Source: Amyelois transitella (Eukaryota; Arthropoda; Insecta; Lepidoptera; Pyralidae). Taken from it: a DNA stretch of 64,000 nt. Made by a program: the position numbers and the translations under genes. Location: assembly GCF_032362555.1 (NCBI RefSeq), contig NC_083534.1, positions 2,136,001 through 2,200,000 of the forward strand, given 5' to 3'. Positions within the stretch are counted from its first letter, which is position 1. Every line of letters starts with the position of its first letter. Shown here one piece after another: positions 44,201 through 51,700 of the stretch. The notes under the pieces were generated by a model. The model did no database searches. It was not told the DNA's origin and saw only the letters and a list, made by a program, of their open reading frames with translations.

Positions 44201-46935
44201 ATTCTATTAGCATATATTTATGACAAGAGAGTTATGAAAATGAAGTAAAATGCACCCCACGCTTTTTACTCTGATTTAAATTGTTTTGTTTATAAATTTA
44301 ATTTTGTTATAATTTTAATCCGAGGTAATTACTACTACAACTGACTATAACTGATTGTTCGACTTGCTACTACTGAATTCCTTTGTCATTAATTTTTATT
44401 TTCTATTTTTTAGTTTGATTAGCAATAAAAGCGTAGTTTTTTAGTTTTTTTATACAATTATTTTTTGGAAGTTAACACTTCTGGTATAACTATCTTACTA
44501 GAAAAGACTTTCGCAACCATGCGCCCATCGCCGGAGGTTTTCACAACTAACTTTCTTAAAGTTATATGTGGCCTGATTGGATTAAATCTCATAATATTCC
44601 CATCATCATGATTCTTTTTAAGGCGATGGGCTTGCAACCTGTCACTATTTGAATCTCAATTCTATCTTAAAGCCAAATAGCTGAACGTGGCCTATCAGTC
44701 TTTACAAGACTGTTGGCTCTGTCTACCCCGCAAGGGATATAGACGTGATTATATGTATGTATGATGATTGTTAAACCCAGTTGAAAAGAATTTTATAGTG
44801 ATAAATCACTGTTAATAATATTTTTGACTATCCAGCAAACGTAATAATTTTCGATTGTGGCCTTGCCAGGAATCAAACTACAAGATTAAGAGGCAGATTG
44901 ATACAGGAACAAAAATATTTCAAACATACCTCCACTGCCTTTACAACCAGGAACGCAACAAAGTTTATCTGAAGACATCGTGGCACTTTTGTTGTAAAAT
45001 CTGTCTTTCACAAAAACAAACACAAACTTGGGACTCCTATCTCAAATAATAAGGTACTTTTTACAGGAGTCCTATCTCAAAATATCTGCACAACACAGTA
45101 AACACAGTCAGAGTCCAATCTCAGATGATAAAATCACACGAATATCCGGAAGAACAAAGCTCGACTCAACGGAATATTCCAAACTCCAAATAACGACAAG
45201 TTATCAGCACAAAACAAAGTGCAAATAGGTAAATACACAGGCACCGGTAAAAAACAACAGAAAGAAAGTTTACAGGTGTTCGAATCGAATTCAATCAAAA
45301 CTTACTGCAAAACTTATTTGACATAAAAAACTGTCACTCATTTTCCAAACGAGTATTACAGTGTTGCTATTATAAATAGGCAAAAGATACCTAATGTTAA
45401 TTCAAGAATTGCATTAATATGTTAAATACGTATTAAATATCGCAAAGTTCTGTAGGTAGTAACTTTATTCTTGTATTTTTGTAAATTTAGTTGTTCAATT
45501 TTCATTTATTACTTTTGTTTTATTACTTATATATTTTTTATTGTTTTAAAATATTCTACTAATTCTACTATGGTTTCTAATGGTAATTCTAAATGGAGCA
45601 ATGCGATGAAATAAAGAAGCCTCAGGTTAATAGTAACATTATATGGAAATATATTACATCTCTTTTTGACTCATTATACGTCAGAACTTCTTGGTTTCTT
45701 GTATGGAGATTACTGGCACTGGTGCTATCTCTGTCTCTCTTACTCTCATACGAAGGATCTAAAAATGAATTTATTAATCCTGGCAGTTTTAATAAGGATA
45801 ATGAAAAACTCTTATCAAAATATTGCATTGTCATCGGTCCTTGATACGTGTGCAAAGTTCCAAGTTGATCAGACGTTTAGAAATCAGTGAAAATTAAGCT
45901 CAAAGATTCCGTTACATACATACATACATACAACCCAAGCTAATATAAAAGCGTAGTAAAAATGAAAACTTCCTCTGTCTGTCTGTAACACTTTCACGCT
46001 TAAACTACTGAAGCAATTTTTGATGAACTACATTTTATTATATCATAGATTTTGTACATACATAAAATTATGCCTTTATCCAAAAAAATAATAGGACCAC
46101 TCCATCTCTTTCCCATGGATGTCGTAAAAGGCGACTAGGGGATAGGTTTATAAACTTGGGATTCTTCTTTTAGGCGACGGGCTAGCAACCTGTCACTATT
46201 TGAATCTCAATTCTATCAGATTTTTCAAGACTGTTGGCACTGTCTATCCCGCAAGGGATAAAGATATAAGTATGTATGTATGTTACTTGAACAATTTTCC
46301 GTCTCCGCTGGCAGTAACACATTCTACAGCAAAAGGCGTTCCCTCTCTGAATAGGACCTCCTGAGGCGCCTCCTTCAGGACCGGGAGATTGTTTACTGGC
46401 TGGCTAGAGGCTGAAAAAATATTTGTTTTTTATATTTTTTCAACTTTTTCAGTTAATTTTATATTAGTTAGTTGTTAAAGTCAGTCAAAGCAAGCAGGGT
46501 TTCTTTTTTGTTTTTTTTTCCTGTCAAATTGGTTTTAAATTTTTTTTTAAAAAGTTTAAAGAATTAAGTTTTTATTTGATTGTGCCATACAATAAAATAT
46601 AATCTTAATTCTTTTAACTTTGGAAATGCCATGAATGTTTTGAGACGACTAATGGAAAAAGAATATTAATCTTATGCAACATAAAGAATGATCAAATGCG
46701 GGATAGGTTGCGAGGTTCAGATGGGAGTTAGCTGTATTGGAATGCAGTGTAAAAACCTGACTTACACAATTCAGGATCATTATCAAAATGCGCACCGTGG
46801 ACTCCTCTACAGAGCCGTAAGGAAGTACCGGGACGCCAGGAGAAAAAAGAATTAAATCAAATAAAAAAAAAAGATAGGTAGGTACTCACCAACAGCCAAT
46901 AACCCTAACACCACACACGCACGAATAACACTCAT
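32028..46935 (-). CDS. hemolin: Hemolin
   Basis: Haemolymph immune protein of four I-set Ig domains that binds bacterial surface molecules and haemocytes; bacteria-inducible in moths. Seven coding exons (46890-46935, 46287-46410, 41714-41939, 40669-40845, 39946-40145, 38735-38937, 32028-32293) join in phases 1,2,0,0,2,1 to exactly 413 aa, the length of Hyalophora and Manduca hemolin. Signal peptide MSVIRACVVLGLLAVA, mature start SSQPVNNLPVLKEAP. Each Ig domain has its Cys pair (FAVEC/AYQC, KLDC/KYVC, FLYC/VYRC, TIPC/GYYGC). Sequons NVT, NRS and NAT are present. The introns are loaded with SINEs, Helitrons and a complete LINE. Confidence 0.96.
32345..32438 (-). repeat. SINE-A, left part, split by the LINE
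   Basis: Tail to GGCTTAATGAT; resumes at 37165. Confidence 0.8.
32707..35631 (-). CDS. LINE ORF2: endonuclease-reverse transcriptase
   Basis: 974 codons. Apurinic-type endonuclease at the N-terminus (TETWL with E47; IIGDFNMSD at 162-170), linker, reverse transcriptase with TDYSKAFDRISHN (~604) and YADD at 692-695, and a C-terminal region of ~270 residues. No stops or frameshifts; would nick target DNA and prime reverse transcription. Confidence 0.95.
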   Translation of the reverse strand: MANLTHCNSTEKLCIYYQNVRGLRTKTETFYRNICSINMYHVIVLTETWLLDSIQDGELFDGRYVVWRRDRDYVLTGQTLGGGVLIAVRKDLVAQQETSLNSCAEDLWISLKIPQSKFKLYLCVLYLCVQNQGYTFSQQLHNFFQGLNDNMASFCESNKYLIIGDFNMSDIKWTLSTDTTAHLLPTNFSRPDETFLVDEIAFHNLHQYNGIQNDYHRILDLVLCNDSVSVAECPAPLVPMDKNHPALDIFVEFIEVKPLKPAPLLKYLFNKGDYDNITRELLLVDWEFELSSGSLEEATNYFYDFFHRLRDKYIPTKLISSENFPIWYSSALKKAIKEKHKFYRKYKVYGNFADLQSFQILRDRVKRLERSCFESYIALVEDSIGRSPKQFWAYFKSKSNLNAMPSCVKYEDVEANTGEAICELFSQYFNSNFSAPDPFDSQNALVDSNATVSDIHSIVTDEVEVYDLITQLDVSKSAGPDKLPARFLIGCAGAIAIPISILFNKSFSEHCVPVIWKSAYITPVPKKGSKTDVKNFRPISKLCIIVKLLERLTYKRIYSVLKESISIEQHGFLRGRSTTSNLILLNDFITESMDNGSQVDVIYTDYSKAFDRISHNLLIRKLFASGIRGDLLRWFISYLENRSQAVVVSNYISSWIPVPSGVPQGSLLGPLLFTVFVNDITSCFNSSQLLCYADDMKVFRSISSGVDVELLQQDLDRLSDYCLRNKLDLNADKCAFATFTRKRKPVNSRYFLKGTELKKQSGIRDLGVFHDSKLLFDTHIANIINKASKSLGFVMRNSKSFKKAKTLKILYCTYVRSHLEYACQIWNPIYDIYISRIEAIQKRFLRYLCFQLHISYSSDQYDELCAKQHLVPLVTRRNVADLIFFSKIINSIVDCPDILAKIGFKVPPRTMRSNPLFNTPFVNTNYRQNSYLWRTAHLYNRISVDADIDIFDFSIPKLRRTLIQFFFPSDVVDG
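35624..36085 (-). CDS. Inter-ORF hydrophobic frame in the LINE
   Basis: A 153-codon open frame, starting at a TTG (no ATG), that fills the 462-bp gap between ORF1 and ORF2. It opens upstream within the ORF1 end and overlaps the ORF2 ATG by 8 bases. F/L/I/Y/C-rich with several potential membrane helices. It could be real (read by reinitiation or a frameshift) or just a T-rich spacer lacking stops. No family recognised. Confidence 0.3.
   Translation of the reverse strand: MKSLGIFVDLKISLFIYMFLFSSHIQYYFVSQKLHRLFKNYKMFINAGVVTGLLIVFCSLRRRIPTRFLYTVCARIVAFITLCILFSQMTICFCCFFLFLLPVAGEHVYINDLHNNIIIFYFDCTFRIPCTYVGFIYILLFTLMLHNLKYDYG
36094..37026 (-). CDS. LINE ORF1: PHD finger and baculovirus FP-like C-terminus
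   Basis: 310 codons. PHD-type finger at the N-terminus (C4, C7, C17, C20, H23, C28, C49, C52), then a coiled coil (~90-160) and a C-terminal domain (NVEIKGIPLKKDENLF, VFVNDHLTSQSKNLL) like that of insect LINE ORF1 proteins and baculovirus FP proteins. Nucleic-acid chaperone role expected. Confidence 0.9.
   Translation of the reverse strand: MMKCSVCDASFSDGVQCMHCKRHLDFSCANITEAGYRKLGTDRRAAWKCPMCRRLSPTPPTIPTSNTVTLDTILAELRDVKSQLSGLPALQRDIKCIREELGDLKHSLEYNSAAITEHAQRIEALEGKLLVIEDVQTGINKVHHELNLVNGKLAAFEQRARLSNVEIKGIPLKKDENLFSIMESICRSINFNFSKESIGYITRVPVFGAKEKSIIATFTNRYTKENFIAAARANKILLARDLGFSKTDGRVFVNDHLTSQSKNLLTLCKTTLKAKDYKYIWVKFGKIHVRKSDTSRVIIINSESDLNGLK
37165..37285 (-). repeat. SINE-A, right part of the LINE-split copy
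   Basis: GATAGAATTAAGATTTTAAA through TTCTTTTACGACATGACG. Confidence 0.75.
37436..37624 (-). repeat. SINE-A, truncated, with 8-bp TSD
   Basis: AGCGATTT at 37428-37435 and 37625-37632 flanks a copy lacking its head, i.e. a 5'-truncated retroposition. Confidence 0.75.
37715..38096 (-). repeat. SINE-C, full length
   Basis: Reverse tRNA-derived SINE. Its head (minus strand) has TTGGTCGAATCGG and B box GGTTCGAATCCC; body TTACGGCGAGGG and GACGGGAGTCGCTTCGTG; tail AGGAGGAAGAG. Confidence 0.75.
38125..38240 (+). repeat. Repeat F
   Basis: TTTTGACGTCACATCACTTA to ACTGCACTGCAGCATTTTC, related to 17213-17355 and reverse 48745-48885. Confidence 0.5.
38491..38667 (+). mobile_element. Helitron-C
   Basis: TAGTATAAAACAAAGTCGC start; GTGCGAAGAAGGCGGG then TCGCTAG end. 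In hemolin intron 6. Confidence 0.65.
38735..38937 (-). CDS. hemolin: Hemolin coding exon 6
   Basis: Rest of Ig3 (PDWFKDGKDVNNEPGARI, DEGVYRCAVDNEVG). Donor GTAAGA. Distinctly GC-rich against its surroundings. Confidence 0.93.
38967..39220 (+). repeat. SINE-A in hemolin intron 5
   Basis: Diverged full copy, CCGTGTGGTTCTCGGCA to ATACGTATGTGTG. Confidence 0.75.
39397..39622 (-). repeat. SINE-A in hemolin intron 5
   Basis: Diverged reverse copy ending GTGCCGAAAACCACACGGC. Confidence 0.75.
39688..39938 (+). repeat. SINE-B (tRNA-derived), full length
   Basis: ~250 bp. The tRNA-like head has A-box TGGCGCAGCGG and B-box GATTCGAATCCCGG (perfect T-arm). The body is CTGATTGGCTTGGGTCTTGG and the tail TTTATTTATTT. 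Acceptor stem not paired, so not a tRNA gene. The tail abuts the hemolin exon 5 donor. Confidence 0.85.
39946..40145 (-). CDS. hemolin: Hemolin coding exon 5
   Basis: End of Ig2 (FKYVCLAS), interdomain hinge, start of Ig3 (ARVGDMIFLYCIYGG). Donor GTGAGT; SINE-B tail about 8 bp downstream. Confidence 0.93.
40198..40300 (-). mobile_element. LINE C-terminal coding scrap
   Basis: Minus frame LKSEDAENRTKWRVKSRKAY then stop, resembling C-termini of LINE polymerases (NRxKWR). Tentative. Confidence 0.35.
40380..40648 (-). repeat. SINE-A, full length, hemolin intron 4
   Basis: CATACATACATACATATAG to GGGAACCACACGGCAC; its head lies 20 bp downstream of the exon 4 donor. Confidence 0.88.
40669..40845 (-). 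CDS. hemolin: Hemolin coding exon 4
   Basis: Ig2 first part (FKLDCPAPKAYPKPDIEW). Donor GTAAGT; SINE-A head 20 bp downstream. Confidence 0.93.
41029..41279 (+). repeat. SINE-B, full length, hemolin intron 3
   Basis: CGGCCTCTGTGGCTCAGCGG head with GGTTCGAATCCCGG B box. A tRNA-like scrap (GGTTCAAATCCTACC) precedes it at 40935-41020. Confidence 0.85.
41290..41497 (+). repeat. SINE-A, hemolin intron 3
   Basis: Core to tail, head missing; joins Helitron-B at its tail. Confidence 0.78.
41498..41694 (-). mobile_element. Helitron-B, hemolin intron 3
   Basis: CTAGAGGCCGCCCGCGACTT to ATAGTAGTAGGA; ends 19 bp from the exon 3 donor boundary. Confidence 0.78.
41714..41939 (-). CDS. hemolin: Hemolin coding exon 3
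   Basis: Second half of Ig1 (KWTKNGQPLNL, DEGAYQCLGES) and linker. Donor GTATGG; Helitron-B ends 19 bp downstream. Confidence 0.93.
41940..42214. other. Hemolin intron 2, unassigned part
   Basis: No repeat recognised. Confidence 0.4.
42215..43418 (+). mobile_element. Helitron-A interrupted by a LINE 3' end
   Basis: Left part 42215-42344, right part 43278-43418 with CTAG end, in hemolin intron 2. Confidence 0.75.
42345..43277 (+). pseudogene. 5'-truncated LINE polymerase relic
   Basis: Codes the end of a reverse transcriptase (KAVKYLGVIIDEGLSWEPQI and SILSYCICSWGGAS), then a stop and frameshift near 42663, then ERAQRAILKVMKHLPFRYPT in another frame. Ends in an ATT/TTTA-rich tail. Confidence 0.7.
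43771..43966 (-). repeat. SINE-A variant, copy A of an inverted pair
   Basis: CACGCTAAAAATAACATTG through TCTTTTGGTGCCGGGAACC. About 90% identical, inverted, to 47672-47863. Confidence 0.65.
43976..44453. mobile_element. Foldback element, 202-bp arms
   Basis: Arms 43976-44177 and 44252-44453 are near-perfect complements, with a 74-bp loop. The inner arm ends are GTAAAAAGCGTGGGGTGC and its complement. No ORF. A rearranged inverted copy is at 49436-49871. Confidence 0.88.
43976..44762. repeat. Inverted duplication, copy B
   Basis: Foldback element, 157 bp of single-copy-looking sequence and a 5'-truncated SINE-A (44611-44762). The whole arrangement, including junctions, recurs in reverse at 49130-49871. 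Confidence 0.85.
44763..45934. other. Hemolin intron 2, unassigned part
   Basis: AT-rich; several short open frames, none protein-like. Confidence 0.4.
45935..46060 (+). mobile_element. Decayed Helitron-like element
   Basis: AAGCTAATATAAAAGCGTAG and CTTTCACGCTTAAACTACTG; counterpart at 47597-47690. Confidence 0.4.
46087..46283 (+). repeat. SINE-A abutting hemolin exon 2 donor
   Basis: Core to ATGTATGTATG tail, with a deletion in the middle. On the gene strand the donor GTAA is followed at once by the SINE tail. Confidence 0.8.
46287..46410 (-). CDS. hemolin: Hemolin coding exon 2
   Basis: After TTTTTTCAG; first half of Ig1 (VLFREGTPFAVEC). Donor GTAACA, directly abutting a SINE-A tail. Confidence 0.93.
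46890..46935 (-). CDS. hemolin: Hemolin coding exon 1
   Basis: Signal peptide MSVIRACVVLGLLAV; donor GTGAGT. TTTTGTTTTAG just before AACGATG could be an acceptor from an upstream non-coding exon. Confidence 0.9.
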
Positions 46936-47121
46936 CGTTCTAAAACAAAATTAATAAAAAAGAAATAAAATATCTACTTATAAGTAGGTAATAATTAACA
47001 AAATATGAAGGAATTAGTGGTTTTTCTTATTATTTTAAAAGATTATAAAGCTGTATGTCAAGACAACAATGCTTCAAGAAAAAAAAATAAACGCACCCAG
47101 AAAGGAGTGCAGATTTTGCCA

Positions 47122-47223
47122 GACTGTAAGTCGCAAAGCGCGGGAACCCATTTTATACAAGCTTAGTGGTGAGACAAAAAAAAAAAAACAACTTATGTCA
47201 CTCTAGGTAGGCAAGTACTTATC
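47122..47223 (-). promoter_or_regulatory. Hemolin core promoter
   Basis: Minus-strand TATAAAA at 47157-47151, an arthropod-type initiator TTACAGT around 47125 (32 bp downstream), and GATAAG at 47223-47218. GATA sites accompany immune gene promoters in insects. No clear kappaB site seen nearby. Predicts a 5' non-coding exon and small intron before the ATG. Confidence 0.55.
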
Positions 47224-47330
47224 GCATCACCACAAAATAGGTATACCTCATCACATTGTGTCTTTCCATATAATGTACTACCTTTTGCCCGCGACTTCGT
47301 CCGTTTGGTCTTCTACCTCTCTATTATGCA

Positions 47331-47592
47331 ACAAGCTGTGCCCGCAACTTCGTCCGCGTGGAAAAGTTATTTTGGGCATCATTAAAGCCCTCAAGGATGA
47401 ATTATTTTCCCCGTGTTTTCACATATTCCATTATTTCTTTGCTCCTTATAGTTGCAGCGTGATAATATATAGCCTAAAGCCTTCCTCGATAAGGGGTCTA
47501 GTCAACGCAAAAATATTTTTTCAAGTCGAACCAGTAGTTTCTGAGATTAGCGCGTTCAAACAAACTCTTCAGCTTTATAATATTAGTATAGA
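47331..47592 (-). mobile_element. Helitron-A upstream of hemolin
   Basis: GCTGTGCCCGCAACTTCG to TTAGTATAGA; a second 3'-end scrap lies at 47282-47310. Confidence 0.78.
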
Positions 47593-47596
47593 TAAA

Positions 47597-47690
47597 ATGT
47601 AGTTCTTAAAAAATTGGTTTAGTAGTTTAAGGGTGAAAGTGTTACAAACAGACAGGAAGTTTTAATTTTTCTTATTAGTACAGATACTCC
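47597..47690 (-). mobile_element. Decayed Helitron-like fragment
   Basis: TTTAGTAGTTTAAGGGTGAA and ACAGACAGGAAG; inverse of 45935-46060. Confidence 0.4.
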
Positions 47691-47865
47691 TATGTGGATC
47701 CCGGCACCAAAAGAAAAAGAATAGGACCACTCCATCTCTTTCCCATGAACGTCGTAACAGGCGACAAAGGGTAATAGGCACAATAAACTAGTGCAGATTT
47801 TACCATGACCTAACATGTTTACGGAGGTCAGTATGTTATTTTTAGCGTGTAAATAAATAAATAAG
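47672..47865 (+). repeat. SINE-A variant, copy A' of an inverted pair
   Basis: ATCCCGGCACCAAAAGAAAA through TTATTTTTAGCGTG; inverse of 43771-43966. Confidence 0.65.
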
Positions 47866-48277
47866 CGTTTGCATACATGTCAATGTTTTATTTGATCATC
47901 CATTTTTATTGTCAGGCTAGCTTTAGGTATTTAAATCTGAACAATGAACATGCCTCAGGTGTTAAGGAAAACATGTTTCCTTATTATTTACTTGGCGGCG
48001 GTGAATCCCAGCCGTGAATGGTATGATACATGCATGCATACAGGTTCATACATGTAGGTATGTAACTAAATAAAATGTAACTAATAAAATATAATTATAA
48101 AAAACTTTTAAATCAAGCTTTTATTTAAGTGTCCTAAAACGATCAAAATAACATTTTTAATTACATTCATTTATGATTTTGCAGAATTGAAATTAAAAAG
48201 CTTGTCGCGATAATTTCAATAAAGAATACTAATTCTTTTGATAAAAAGCGAATAAAGATTTTATTCTATTCTATAAA
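47866..48277. other. Unassigned sequence
   Basis: No gene or repeat recognised. Confidence 0.4.
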
Positions 48278-48529
48278 CTAGCTGTGCCCGCGACTTCGTC
48301 CGCGTGGAATAGTTATTTTGGGCATCATTGGAGCCCTTAAGGATGAATAATTTTCCCCGTTTGTTTTTCACATTTTCCATTTTTTCTTTGATCCTTATAG
48401 TTGCAGCATGATGTTACCTATAGCCTAAAGCCTTCCTCGATACATGGTCTATTCGACGCAAAAATAAATTTTCAATTCGGACCGGTAGTTTCTGAGATTA
48501 GCGCGTTCAAACAAACAAACTCTTCAGCT
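48278..48529 (-). mobile_element. Helitron-A, 5' end missing
   Basis: CTAGCTGTGCCCGCGACTTC to AAACTCTTCAGCT. Confidence 0.78.
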
Positions 48530-48744
48530 GTGATGAATGATTAAATAAATTCTTCTCTTGCCGCGTAATATGTAAGAGTCAGTCAATGGAAAGCCTGAAG
48601 TAGAACAATAGGATTCATCTTTATGGCGGCAGGTTCATTCTGTCGGCTGCTCATCCGGTACAGAAACATTTGTCGAAGTTAAGTTTCAGAACCGCTCCAA
48701 AGAGTAGGTAATAGCAATGCAGTGTTGCTCTAGCAACCTGTCCA

Positions 48745-48885
48745 TTGTCAGAGAATGCTGCAGTGCAGTTTGTTACCAAATTATTTGCACTGACGCTTTG
48801 GAAGCGGCAGTAAACATACTTTAAAGTGAGTAATTTATTTGACGTCAACCAATGTTGTGAAACCAAAACGATATAACAATTAACA
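48745..48885 (-). repeat. Repeat F
   Basis: GCTGCAGTGCAGTTTGTTAC and CTGACGCTTTGGAAGCGG. Confidence 0.5.
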
Positions 48886-48924
48886 AGTGATGTTTGAAAT
48901 GTTCCTTAATAATGAATAAAAAAT

Positions 48925-49066
48925 TGAATTTGATTCCATCACTGGGCCATTCAGCTGAGCAGTCTATTCGAGAAGTTGCCTCTGTCTTCCCCGTAAGCGA
49001 TGAAGACGCGACAATTGAAGGACGCCTATACGGTTTTACACGATATATACTCGTATGTATGTATAC
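48925..49066 (+). repeat. SINE-A, decayed
   Basis: GATTCCATCACTGGGCCATT to TATGTATGTATAC. Confidence 0.5.
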
Positions 49067-49129
49067 TTATATATCGTGTATACAAAGGAATGTTCTAGCT
49101 TTTCCCAAGGGCTTTTTTATACATATATA

Positions 49130-49871
49130 CATTCATATAATCACGTCTATATCCCTTGCGGGGTAGACAGAGCCAACAGTCTTGTAAAGACTGATAGGCC
49201 ACATTCAGCTATTTGGCTTTAAGATAGAATTGAGATTCAAACAGTGACAGGTTGCAAGCCCATCGCCTAAAAAAGAATCATGATGATGAGAATATTATGA
49301 GATTTAATCCAATCAGGCCACATATAACTTTAAGAAAGTTAGTTGTGAAAACCTCCGGCGATGGGCGCATGGTTGCGAAAGTCTTTTCTAGTAAGATAGT
49401 TATACTAGAAGTGTTAACTTCCAAAAAATAATTGTATAAAAAAACTAAAAAACTACGCGTTTTATTGCTAATCGAACTAAAAAATAGAAAATAAATAATA
49501 GTTTAAAAAAACTAAAAAACTACGCTTTTATTGCTAATCAAACTAAAAAATAGAAAATAAAAATTTATGACAAAGGAATTATAAAACAGTAGTAGCAAGT
49601 CGAACAATCAGTTATAGTCAATTACCTCCGATTAAAATTATAACAAAATTAAATTTATAAACAAAACAATTTAAATCTGAGTAAAAAGCGTGGGGTGCAT
49701 TTTACTTCATTTTCATAACTCTCTTGTCATAAATATATGCTAATAGAATGATTTTAATATTTACTACATCAGGCACCCCACGCTTTTTACTCAGATTCCT
49801 TTGTCATAAATTTTTATTTTCTATTTTTTAGTTTGATTAGCAATAAAAGCGTGGTTTTTTAGTTTTTTTTA
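49130..49871. repeat. Inverted duplication, copy B'
   Basis: Reverse of 43976-44762: SINE-A (49130-49280), unique part (49281-49435), foldback element (49436-49871). Only three differences in ~190 bp across the unique part. The outer arm is shortened and part of the inner arm is duplicated. Confidence 0.85.
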
Positions 49872-50149
49872 AACTATTATTTTTCTATTGGTTAAATATC
49901 CAAACACACACACACAGACACGAATGTGTCTGGAACCACACGGCACTTTTTTTATGGTGCAAATATTGAGTTATTTAATGTATCTAATTAATTATCTTAG
50001 TGTCTGGGGTGTGGTTTGAACGTATATTACCTACATACTACCATCTTGAAAAGGTGTATGACCAATGAAACAGGTTATCTACTCTAGGTTTTATTCTGCT
50101 ATCCTAAGTAAGTATACGGGGTGTACAAAAAGCACTGAAATGTAAGTAT

Positions 50150-50280
50150 AATCATCTTCACCCCTCTGGAGAGGAGCTAGGGGTCTGCCTGTGACCACGG
50201 TCGTGGAATGTGCAAGTTATGAATCGAGTCCCATCTGACCTCGACAACCTTGCAGGAGAGTTTTACCTCATCTAGATCAT
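50150..50280 (-). repeat. SINE-C fragment
   Basis: GGAGAGGAGCTAGGGGTC, CCCATCTGACCTCGACAACC. Confidence 0.6.
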
Positions 50281-50297
50281 AATCTAGATCTAGATCA

Positions 50298-50654
50298 TGC
50301 CGTGTGGTTGCCGGCATCAACATAAAAAAGAATAGGACCACTCCATCTTATTTCCCATGGATGTCGTAAGAGGCGACTAAGGGATGGGCTTATAAACTTG
50401 GGATTCTCGTTTTGGGCGATGGGCTAGCAACCTGTCACTATTTGAATCTCAATTCTATTATAAAGCTAAACAGGCCACGTTCAGCTGTTTGGTTTAATGA
50501 TAGGAATGAGATTCAAGTAGTGACAGGTCGCTAGTCCATCGCTTTAAAGAAGAATCGAAAGTTTATAAGCCTACCCCTTAGCCGCCTTATATGACATCAA
50601 TGGAAAAGAGATCGACAGGTCCCATTCATTTTGGCCGGAACCACACGGCACTCT
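50298..50654. repeat. SINE-A inverted dimer
   Basis: Plus copy 50298-50473 and minus copy 50474-50654 meet in their 3' halves, both tails missing, making a ~350 bp imperfect palindrome with heads outward. Confidence 0.78.
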
Positions 50655-50879
50655 CAAAGAAGATACCTACATTTACTTTTTTGACAACACCCTGTAGAAA
50701 TAAAACCTGCTAGGTGCGAATGACACGAAGACGCAGGGGAATCTTACTGAAAAAACAGGTCTTCATTTTTATTCATCTTTATTGGAAAAGTTACCAGTTA
50801 TTTGCATGTTATTTAAAAGGAGGTATACAGGTTCAAATGCAACTTTGGCTTTGTACAAATGATTCTTTTTGTGAGTTGG

Positions 50880-50985
50880 AGTGCTAACCTCTTACGGTGA
50901 GGGAAAAACATAGTGATGAAACCTTCACATTCAGGCAACTGGATGTGTAGGTACCATGATTCAGAGCAGTTTTGAAAGTACTATT
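50880..50985 (+). repeat. SINE-C fragment
   Basis: CTTACGGTGAGGGAAAAACA, TTCAGGCAACTGGATGTG. Confidence 0.55.
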
Positions 50986-51076
50986 GTATTCCTGTTAACT
51001 ATTCGTCAATAGACTGCACTATCTATTTCATTTTAAAACTAAGACTCGGTCTTAGTTTTAGCGTCCGGAAACCCTT

Positions 51077-51164
51077 CATACATGCATACATACATATATA
51101 TAATACCGTCTATATCCCTTGTGGGGTAGACAGAGCCAACAGTCTTGAAAAGACTGAATGGCCA
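51077..51164 (-). repeat. SINE-A fragment
   Basis: Tail to AAAAGACTGAATGGCCA. Confidence 0.7.
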
Positions 51165-51411
51165 AGCCCCAACAATATATAAAATAAAGTGCAGAATAGA
51201 TAAAACGTCATGGAATATAATAAGATACAACAGTAAAAACATAATATATTGTCTCAAAATCAATACGTTCACAGTGCGCTCTTTCACACAAAGATTCAAC
51301 AAACAAACAAATAAAGTCGGAGGTTGTATATATGCTCCAATCCGGAAATCTTTGCTTGAGCGATTTGGATTTTCGTGATTGCTTTTTGTGACTTGTGGCG
51401 TAGAGACGTTA

Positions 51412-51572
51412 GACGGCCTCTGTGGCGCAGCGGAATTCGCGACACCGGAGGTCCCGGGTTCGAATCCCGGCCAGGGCATGATGAGAAAAGAACTTTTTCT
51501 GATTGGCTTGGGTCTTGGATGTTTAGTATTTCGAACTTACTTCGAGGCTAACTCAATCTGTGTAATTTATCT
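51412..51572 (+). repeat. SINE-B, internally deleted
   Basis: CGGCCTCTGTGGCGCAGCGG head, B box GGTTCGAATCCCGG, truncated body. Confidence 0.78.
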
Positions 51573-51592
51573 CATAAAAAAGATGTCATCAC

Positions 51593-51700
51593 GTTAGCAA
51601 CCTGTCACTATTTCTGAATCTAAATTCTTTTAAGTTATTCAAATCCGTGGCCCTGTTACTGTTTGCTCTGTCTACCCCGCTAGGAACAAAGGCGTGATGT
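51593..51700 (+). repeat. SINE-A fragment
   Basis: TTAGCAACCTGTCACTATTT to AAAGGCGTGATGTGTG. Confidence 0.6.

Noticed and set aside
45593-45890. Small membrane protein gene in hemolin intron 2
   Set aside because: Overlapping short frames on both strands, T-rich, with no splice support.
47122-47223. kappaB site in the hemolin promoter
   Set aside because: GGGTTCCCGC next to the TATA box is only a partial match to the insect kappaB pattern, so it was not called.
51039-51479. 146-codon minus frame
   Set aside because: Runs through SINE-B and SINE-A sequence; repeat-derived.
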